DNA from: Christensenella sp. UBA2853
Lineage (GTDB): Bacteria > Bacillota > Clostridia > Christensenellales > Aristaeellaceae
Direction: 5' to 3'
DNA: 6,036 nt
Assembly (NCBI GenBank): GCA_002350845.1
Contig: DEFL01000006.1
Span: 1-6,036 of the forward strand
Shown: one piece after another, positions 1-3,151 of the stretch
How positions within the stretch are numbered: the first letter of the stretch is position 1
Layout of the letters: each line of letters opens with the position of its first letter
The notes under the pieces: model-generated
Database searches by the model: none
Seen by the model: only the letters and a program-made list of their open reading frames with translations
Told to the model about the DNA's origin: nothing
Made by a program: the position numbers and the translations under genes

Positions 1-1
1 C

Positions 2-196
2 ATCCACCACACCATGGGCGGCATCGTGATCGACACCGACGCCCATGTGCTGGACACCGACGGCAACGTGATCCCCGGCCTGTACGCGGCTGGCGAGGTC
101 ACCGGCGGCATCCACGGCAACAACCGCCTGGGCAGCTGCGCTATAGCGGACATCATCGTGTTCGGACGCATTGCCGGCGAGAATGCCGCGAAGTAA
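2..196 (+). CDS. FAD-dependent oxidoreductase, fumarate reductase/flavocytochrome c type (C-terminal part only)
   Basis: This is the last 64 codons of a gene that starts outside the window; the frame is open from base 2 and ends at TAA 194-196. The visible part begins IHHTMGGIVID and continues through IPGLYAAGEVTGGIHGNNRLG to SCAIADIIVFGRIAGENAAK. These are the hallmark C-terminal blocks of soluble fumarate reductase, flavocytochrome c and urocanate reductase flavoproteins. The HxTMGG block contributes to the active site, and the GLYAAGE...GGxHGxNRLG block binds FAD. In the family, the enzyme reduces an unsaturated dicarboxylate or a related acid, using electrons passed through FAD. The exact substrate cannot be read from this end; an N-terminal FMN-binding domain or a signal peptide may lie outside the window. 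An intrinsic terminator 20 bases downstream shows that this is the last gene of its transcript. Confidence 0.9.
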   Translation: MHHTMGGIVIDTDAHVLDTDGNVIPGLYAAGEVTGGIHGNNRLGSCAIADIIVFGRIAGENAAK

Positions 197-216
197 GACC
201 TGTTCACAACGCAAAG

Positions 217-255
217 ACAGGCTGCCTCAAACTCAAACGAGGCAGCCTGTTTTTT
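217..255 (+). terminator. Intrinsic terminator of the flavoprotein gene
   Basis: A perfect 12-bp stem (ACAGGCTGCCTC at 217-228, pairing with 239-250) with a 10-base loop is followed directly by a run of six T (250-255). It starts 20 bases after the flavoprotein stop codon. In the other direction the tail after the stem is only TCTTTG, so it is mainly a plus-strand terminator, although it may also slow transcripts coming from the Sel1 remnant. Confidence 0.92.
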
Positions 256-356
256 GCAATCTGTCGTAACGGTTCAGAGTAAACCATAAACAGGAATCCA
301 TCGAGGCAATGGGTGGTTTATATCGAGACGCTGGGGTGGTCCTGCGAACGCATCAC

Positions 357-612
357 TTACAATGCCTTCTCATAATCCACTTCAGTGTCCCGGCCATAGT
401 AGTAACAATACCCCAGATTCTCCTGCGCCTGTCGGTTTCCATTCTCCGCCGCCATGTTGTAAAGCTCCATGGCCTTGCCAAAATTCTGTTCAAAGCCACG
501 TCCACCGCCATAATAATGCGCTCCCAGATTATTCATGGCGTGATGGTTTCCTTCAGAAATCTCGATCTCGTACAATGCCGTGATCGTACCTTTCGATGAT
601 CGTGTCGATCAC
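357..612 (-). pseudogene. Sel1-like repeat protein, frameshifted and truncated remnant
   Basis: The longest open piece (575 down to 357) encodes tandem Sel1 helix pairs: EGNHHAMNNLGAHYYGGGRG followed by ...AMELYNMAAENGNRQAQENLGYCYYYGRD. The spacing of A, G, Y and L is the typical Sel1/TPR-like pattern. Such proteins are alpha-solenoid scaffolds for protein contacts. Two defects are visible. First, the natural N-terminal segment appears to continue in another frame: from about 612 it reads VIDTIIERYD, and the homologous text resumes as ITALYEIEI in the Sel1 frame. This implies a frameshift between about 578 and 595. Second, the protein stops after VDYEKAL, in the middle of a repeat, and the next 100 bases show no further Sel1 text in any frame. 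The only in-frame start for the long piece is a TTG with no good ribosome site. The remnant lies 75 bases downstream of the DUF3592 gene on the same strand, so it was probably its operon partner. Confidence 0.7.
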
Positions 613-686
613 ATCCTTCGATATGATCTCCCTAAACCTTGCAGAATGTGGCTGACTGCCGTGGTTGGCGAGCGCATCATCGATCC

Positions 687-1202
687 TCACCGTATATTGA
701 ATGTGTCCGCAATGCTCTGCCAAAGAGGCCCGAAATCGATGCGTTCGCCGTAGACCACCGTAACGACGACATACACGAAGACAGCGCTTGCGATGATCCA
801 TATAATGCCTATCCTCACAGCACCACCATGCCCGAGAAACATGGGATCCTCTTCCAGGTGAAAGTGCGTTGGGTCGCTAACGTCATAGAGAATGTCGATG
901 GTTTTTCCTACAGGATACTTCTCATGATCCATATAATTCCCGTATTCCAGGTGATAATCCTGACCTTCAGCCGAGAACTCGACAACAGGTTTATAGTAGA
1001 TGTTGCTGCCTCCGTTTCTCCCTGTGCGTGCGATCTTCAGGACATGGTCGACGATGACGCCGGTCGTCCTGGTGTGTTCCGTGTTCTCTCTGAGCCTTGC
1101 CTCCCGTCGGGATCGGATGCCCATGATCAGGAGGATCCAGCCTGCTATTGAAAGCAAAGCAAAACTGAGCAGAAACGTAATCATATTTATCATATCATTC
1201 AT
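687..1202 (-). CDS. DUF3592-type membrane protein with two transmembrane segments
   Basis: Predicted protein of 171 residues. Transmembrane helix 1 spans about residues 5-29 and is followed by a positively charged stretch (RSRREAR), which favours the cytoplasmic side. A soluble beta-rich middle (about 45-118) carries TTGVIVD, YKPVVEFSAEG, YPVGKTIDILYD and SDP. Helix 2 spans about residues 131-151. This layout and the T-x-G, YxPVVEF, VG and YD..DP signature fit the DUF3592 family, whose function is unknown. I placed the start at ATG 1202-1200 because AAAGGA (1213-1208) sits five bases before it. An ATG ten codons further upstream overlaps the -10 box and cannot be in the transcript. The gene is divergent from the HTH gene at 1366 and is followed on the same strand by the Sel1 remnant. 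Nothing in the sequence reveals its partner or substrate. Confidence 0.8.
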   Translation of the reverse strand: MNDMINMITFLLSFALLSIAGWILLIMGIRSRREARLRENTEHTRTTGVIVDHVLKIARTGRNGGSNIYYKPVVEFSAEGQDYHLEYGNYMDHEKYPVGKTIDILYDVSDPTHFHLEEDPMFLGHGGAVRIGIIWIIASAVFVYVVVTVVYGERIDFGPLWQSIADTFNIR

Positions 1203-1230
1203 CCCAATCCTTTGTCGTACAGCTGATATC

Positions 1231-1259
1231 ATTATACCATGTCAACAGAGACGCAGACA
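1231..1259 (-). promoter_or_regulatory. Promoter of the DUF3592 gene (extended -10)
   Basis: Read on the minus strand, a perfect TATAAT (1236-1231) is preceded by TGG, making the extended -10 form TGnTATAAT. A weaker -35, TTGTCT, lies 18 bases upstream (1260-1255). Transcription should start near 1224, leaving a leader of about 20 bases before the AAAGGA ribosome site and ATG 1202. This placement decides the start codon of the gene. Confidence 0.7.
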
Positions 1260-1328
1260 AGACTATAACCACCTGTGCGTTTATTCTTTAAAAGCCTTAT
1301 CATTGTCATTTCTGCTCAATCTACTCTC

Positions 1329-1337
1329 TGTTATAAT
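1329..1337 (+). promoter_or_regulatory. Extended -10 promoter element of the HTH gene
   Basis: TGTTATAAT combines the TGn extension with a perfect TATAAT (1332-1337). No good -35 lies at 17-18 bases; a TTGTCA at 1303-1308 is 23 bases away, which is too far. The TGn element may compensate. The expected start of transcription is near 1344, just before the ribosome site. The promoter is divergent from the DUF3592 promoter, with the two -10 boxes about 95 bases apart. Confidence 0.6.
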
Positions 1338-1350
1338 GCTTTCACTAACG

Positions 1351-1359
1351 AGAAGGGGG
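1351..1359 (+). promoter_or_regulatory. Ribosome binding site that sets the GTG start of the HTH gene
   Basis: AGAAGGGGG lies six bases before GTG 1366-1368. An in-frame ATG at 1336-1338 overlaps the TATAAT box and lies upstream of this site, so it is unlikely to be translated. The GTG start is therefore preferred. Confidence 0.65.
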
Positions 1360-1365
1360 CTTCGT

Positions 1366-1572
1366 GTGCTCGTTCCATCATATAAACCGCTGTGGGATCT
1401 GCTGGATGCCCGCGGCATGCCCCATAAGGACCTGCTGCGCTTTATCTCCCCGGCAGCACTCAAGAAATTGCAGCATGCTGAAGCTGTGAGCATGACGATC
1501 ATTGGCAAGCTTTGCGAAGGGCTGGATGTCCCGATCAACCGGATCGTTGAGATGGTCAAGCCGGTGGAGTAG
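1366..1572 (+). CDS. Small Cro/C1-type helix-turn-helix regulator
   Basis: Predicted protein of 68 residues, almost entirely one XRE-type DNA-binding domain, as in the many single-domain regulators of this class in Clostridia (usual length about 65-75). The family opening SYKPLWDLLDARGM (residues 5-18) is clear. Helices 2 and 3 cover about residues 19-37 (HKDLLRF ISPAALKKLQ), then EAVSMTIIGKLCEGLDVPINRIVEMV (39-64) forms the C-terminal helices. The usual L-x-x-x-T/S-G-I/L-S pattern is weak here: residue 28-29 is SP where many relatives have GLS. Its DNA target is unknown. It is divergent from the DUF3592 gene, so the shared 160-base gap is a natural place to look for its operator. The downstream recombinase remnant continues in the same reading frame after its TAG stop. 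Confidence 0.8.
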   Translation: MLVPSYKPLWDLLDARGMPHKDLLRFISPAALKKLQHAEAVSMTIIGKLCEGLDVPINRIVEMVKPVE

Positions 1573-1608
1573 GGAGAGATCTGCCTCGCAACTGCGGGGG
1601 GCAGTGTA

Positions 1609-1698
1609 TGGTGCCTGCTGGTCACGCAGGCGACAATTCATGCCGACGGCAGCGCCGAGTTCCTTTTCAGGGGAGAGAACCGCATCACGGTCAAATGA
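1609..1698 (+). pseudogene. Probable C-terminal remnant of a site-specific recombinase
   Basis: One frame reads WCLLVTQATIHADGSAEF followed by LFRGENRITVK and a TGA stop (1696-1698). A pattern of W-x-x-L-V-x-x-A-T-V/I-x-A-D-G-x-x-x-F-x-F-R is the usual end of large serine recombinases that sit just upstream of an HTH/zinc-ribbon gene in Clostridial mobile elements. The next gene start (1757) is exactly such a partner, which strengthens the call. No resolvase catalytic domain or recombinase domain is left in the window; everything before about 1609 is the HTH regulator gene. The frame is the same as that of the HTH regulator, separated by its TAG. The evidence is short, and I rate it moderate. 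Confidence 0.45.
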
Positions 1699-1717
1699 AC
1701 GAAAACGTCCTTTTTTG

Positions 1718-1748
1718 CCTCCTCTCGCGTCGACCAGGCGAGAGGAGG
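1718..1748 (+). promoter_or_regulatory. Hairpin that buries the ribosome binding site of the 1757 gene
   Basis: CCTCCTCTCGC (1718-1728) pairs perfectly over 11 bp with GCGAGAGGAGG (1738-1748), with a nine-base loop. The right arm contains the AGGAGG ribosome site, eight bases before ATG 1757. In RNA the site would be hidden, which suggests translational control of the recombinase partner. It is not a terminator: the T run lies before the stem (1711-1716), and no T run follows on either strand. Confidence 0.65.
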
Positions 1749-1756
1749 TTTATTCA

Positions 1757-1873
1757 ATGACGGAGAAAGAGAAGAGAACTATTCTGGACATGCGGTCGGC
1801 GGGCAAGCAGTACAAGGAAATCCGTTTGGGTGGTAGGGTGTCTTTTCCTTTTTTGGGCGGATTTCATCAGTGA
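1757..1873 (+). pseudogene. 5' fragment of an HTH/zinc-ribbon recombinase-partner gene
   Basis: From ATG 1757, preceded by AGGAGG, the frame encodes 38 residues. The first 22 (MTEKEKRTILDMRSAGKQYK followed by EI) match the opening of small HTH proteins encoded next to serine recombinases in Clostridia: charged start, then the first half of a resolvase-type HTH that normally continues I-A-x-x-L-G-x-S-x-N-T-V-K. Here the family text ends after KEI at about 1823 and changes to an unrelated tail, RLGGRVSFPFLGGFHQ, before TGA. The recognition helix is therefore missing and the fragment should not bind DNA. The zinc-knuckle part of what looks like the same kind of gene reappears at 2477, beyond the secreted-protein gene. 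Confidence 0.6.
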
Positions 1874-1874
1874 G

Positions 1875-1903
1875 TTGTATCTGCTTCATCCCTGTGGTAT
1901 AAT
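1875..1903 (+). promoter_or_regulatory. Promoter of the secreted-protein gene
   Basis: TTGTAT (1875-1880) and a perfect TATAAT (1898-1903) are separated by 17 bases, and the -10 carries the TGn extension (TGG at 1895-1897). Transcription should start near 1910, about 28 bases before ATG 1938. It lies wholly inside the segment between the two halves of the HTH/zinc-ribbon gene, so the secreted-protein gene carries its own promoter. Confidence 0.75.
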
Positions 1904-1937
1904 GCAGGCATAATTCTGTAGAGAGGAATGAGAGTAT

Positions 1938-2474
1938 ATGAAGAAGAGCGTATTTGTCCTGGCTTCTGTGATCATGCTATTGGTTCTCGTTGTTTGCGGA
2001 GCCGGGATAGCCGAAGAAGAAGCTTCTGCTGCCGTTGGCCTGGCAAACCCTTGGACTGAAGTAGCGACCGCTGAGGAAGCTGCTGATGGGGCTGGCGTTG
2101 GGTATTTCTTGGTTCCGGAAGAGAACATGGAAACGACCGGCGGACAGGTTAACTGGTTTTGCTTCCAGTACATGGAACACATCGCTGAAGCCGATGGTGG
2201 AATTGGCTCCGCGGAACTGACCGTGCGGAAGGGACTCAAGCAGGATGGTGAGGATGTTTCCGGCGACTACACTGAATATGCTTTTGCTTGGATGCAGGAG
2301 GTGGACGGCTGGGAAGTTTCGTGCTTCGGCAATGAAGAAGGCCGGACAATGAAGGCGATCTGGATTTCCGACAATTTCAGCTACAGCATCATGGTTCGCG
2401 GGCAGGGTGATATCTACGATACCTACGGTCTGGACGAGAAAGCTATTGGCGCGCTTGTTGCGGCGATACAATGA
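1938..2474 (+). CDS. Secreted or membrane-anchored protein of unknown function
   Basis: Predicted protein of 178 residues. The N-terminus is a signal peptide: MKK, a hydrophobic core at about residues 5-19, then C20-G-A-G-I-A25-E-E-E. Either C20 is lipidated (LVVC is a poor lipobox because the residue before Cys is V, not G/A/S) or signal peptidase I cuts after A25. The mature part is acidic and has a short motif LANPWTEVATAEEAADGAG (35-53), followed by alternating beta-strand-like segments: VNWFCFQYMEHIAEADG (71-87), SAELTVRKG (91-99), GDYTEYAFAWMQEVDGWEVSCFG (109-131) and AIWISDNFSYSIMVRG (140-155). I recall similar NPW...EEA extracellular proteins in Clostridia but cannot assign a function. 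A GAGG ribosome site lies about 11 bases before the ATG, slightly far. The gene has its own promoter. Its TGA overlaps the ATG that precedes the zinc-knuckle fragment. Confidence 0.8.
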   Translation: MKKSVFVLASVIMLLVLVVCGAGIAEEEASAAVGLANPWTEVATAEEAADGAGVGYFLVPEENMETTGGQVNWFCFQYMEHIAEADGGIGSAELTVRKGLKQDGEDVSGDYTEYAFAWMQEVDGWEVSCFGNEEGRTMKAIWISDNFSYSIMVRGQGDIYDTYGLDEKAIGALVAAIQ

Positions 2475-2608
2475 TGAAAGCGAGAAAGACCCAGTACTTC
2501 TGTTCCCACAAATGCCACAATGACTGGTGGAACAGCCATGGGTTTTTGCGGAGGATCATGGGATCAGGTCACAGCGCCATGTCGAATTGTGATACCCCGC
2601 GTGGATGA
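2471..2608 (+). pseudogene. Zinc-knuckle fragment of the HTH/zinc-ribbon gene, fused to foreign sequence
   Basis: A 45-codon frame starting at ATG 2471 reads MMKARKTQYFCSHKCHNDWW then NSHG. The block R-K-x-x-x-F-C-S-x-x-C-x-x-x-W-W-x-x-H (about 2480-2539) is the first zinc knuckle half of the recombinase-partner HTH proteins whose 5' end lies at 1757. The preceding CxxCG half is missing, so no complete metal site remains. From about 2540 the frame (FLRRIMGSGHS...) is merely the shifted reading of the DUF1638 fragment and ends at TGA 2606-2608. No convincing ribosome site precedes it, although translational coupling through the overlapping TGA/ATG of the secreted-protein gene is possible. I regard it as debris rather than a working gene. 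Confidence 0.55.
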
Positions 2609-2819
2609 CTGCGTCTCCCTGCTGCTGCAGCGCGGCGACGGCTATGTGCCGAACCTGAAGGAAATGGGCCATCTGTACCTGTATGAGAAGGATGTAAGCG
2701 AATCGCTGTTCACCCGCATCGGCGAGAATGTGGACCCGGAGATGGCGGATGAAATGATCGACATGTACTTTGGCAATTACCATCATCTGGACATCATGCA
2801 GGGGCAGAAGAAGCCGTAG
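2520..2819 (+). pseudogene. Internal fragment of a DUF1638 protein
   Basis: From about codon 7 (2538) the frame reads MGFCGGSWDQVTA, then IVIPRVDDCVSLLLQRGD, then VPNLKEMGHLYLYEKDVSES and EMADEMIDMYFGNYHHLDIM. The order G-(F/Y)-C-G-x-S-W, hydrophobic-I-P-R-V-D-D-C-(V/I)-x-L-L-L, then a Y-F-x-Y/N-Y-x-x-x-D segment is the central part of DUF1638, a family of unknown function often near corrinoid methyltransferase genes. The N-terminal third is missing: the text before codon 7 belongs to the zinc-knuckle fragment in another frame. The C-terminal part is also missing, since the frame ends in TAG 2817-2819 where the group II intron remnant begins. No good ribosome site is seen. The D-D-C and G-F-C-G-G cysteines remain, but a folded product is unlikely. 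Confidence 0.6.
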
Positions 2820-2942
2820 TAGCGAGGAAGTCTGTGAAAACAGATGGAGCAAAGGGCGGAAAGGTTGAACCACTGAAATGAAACCAGACGTGGACAGAGA
2901 GCCAAGCAACTGGGAAACGCAGGAGTAAGTGGGGAAATCGGG

Positions 2943-2976
2943 GAGCCGTATGAAGCGAGAGTTTCACGTACGGTTC
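2943..2976 (+). ncRNA. Group II intron domain V
   Basis: These 34 bases fold as the catalytic hairpin. GAGCCGTA pairs with TACGGTTC (one G-U pair), a two-base CG bulge lies at 2968-2969, and the upper stem TGAAGC/GTTTCA closes a GAGA tetraloop. The catalytic triad on the 5' strand is AGC (2944-2946), as in classes IIA and IIB, rather than the CGC seen in most IIC introns. Length, bulge and loop are all canonical, so this catalytic core is intact even though the rest of the ribozyme is missing. Confidence 0.93.
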
Positions 2977-2980
2977 TATA

Positions 2981-3015
2981 GGGGGCTGGGGGTGAAACTC
3001 CCCCGGTCTACCGAC
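2981..3015 (+). ncRNA. Group II intron domain VI and 3' splice end
   Basis: CTGGGGG pairs with CCCCCGG around the loop TGAAACT, and the lower stem GGGGG pairs with TCT and CC while leaving A3010 unpaired. A3010 is the expected branch-point adenosine. The intron most likely ends at CGAC 3012-3015, a few bases after it, with an AY end. The following bases (3016 on) would be the 3' exon. Confidence 0.8.
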
Positions 3016-3086
3016 TAAAAGCCTGGGGCACCTTTCTTACCATAACGGAGCATGCGCAGACTGTGGGGCTAATATTGATTGATCCC

Positions 3087-3116
3087 TTGCGCTCGGTGCA
3101 ATAAAACTGCTACTAT
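3087..3116 (+). promoter_or_regulatory. Likely glgX promoter
   Basis: TTGCGC (3087-3092) and TACTAT (3111-3116) are 18 bases apart, and the -10 carries TGC directly upstream, giving an extended form. Both hexamers are imperfect. Transcription would begin near 3123, about 29 bases before ATG 3152. The promoter lies downstream of the intron remnant, so glgX expression does not depend on the debris upstream. Confidence 0.45.
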
Positions 3117-3151
3117 GGAACCAACAGCTTCGAGAATGAGAGGAAATCAGC

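Larger units (their letters stand above)
2820..3015 (+). mobile_element. 3' end of a group II intron (domain IV tail, domains V and VI), without reverse transcriptase
   Basis: The certain parts are domain V at 2943-2976 and domain VI at 2981-3012 (listed separately). Upstream, 2831-2844 folds as TCTGT-GAAA-ACAGA with a GNRA loop, and the sequence up to GGGGAAATCGG just before domain V resembles the distal part of domain IV. The left boundary is not determined; intron text may already begin near 2800. One frame is open from 2804 to 2881 (AEEAVVARKSVKTDGAKGGK then VEPLK) and could be leftover intron coding sequence, but I am not sure. Domains I to III and the intron-encoded reverse transcriptase/maturase are absent, so the copy cannot splice or move by itself. 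Intron text ends at an AC dinucleotide around 3015. Confidence 0.85.

Noticed and set aside
639..1151. A 170-codon plus-strand frame opposite the DUF3592 gene
   Set aside because: The minus strand encodes a protein with two membrane helices, a promoter and a ribosome site; the plus-strand frame has none of these.
1303..1337. TTGTCA as the -35 of the HTH promoter
   Set aside because: The spacing to TATAAT is 23 bases, well outside the usable 16-19.
1000..1365. A long N-terminal extension of the small HTH gene (from 1000, or from the in-frame ATG 1336)
   Set aside because: The extension crosses the DUF3592 gene and the HTH gene's own TATAAT box. The GTG at 1366 has a strong ribosome site and gives the usual family length.
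1718..1748. Hairpin taken as a terminator of the recombinase remnant
   Set aside because: The T run precedes the stem and none follows on either strand; the right arm is the ribosome binding site.
2556..2909. A 117-codon minus-strand frame over the DUF1638 fragment
   Set aside because: It is an antisense shadow of the DUF1638 text, which carries clear family motifs on the plus strand.
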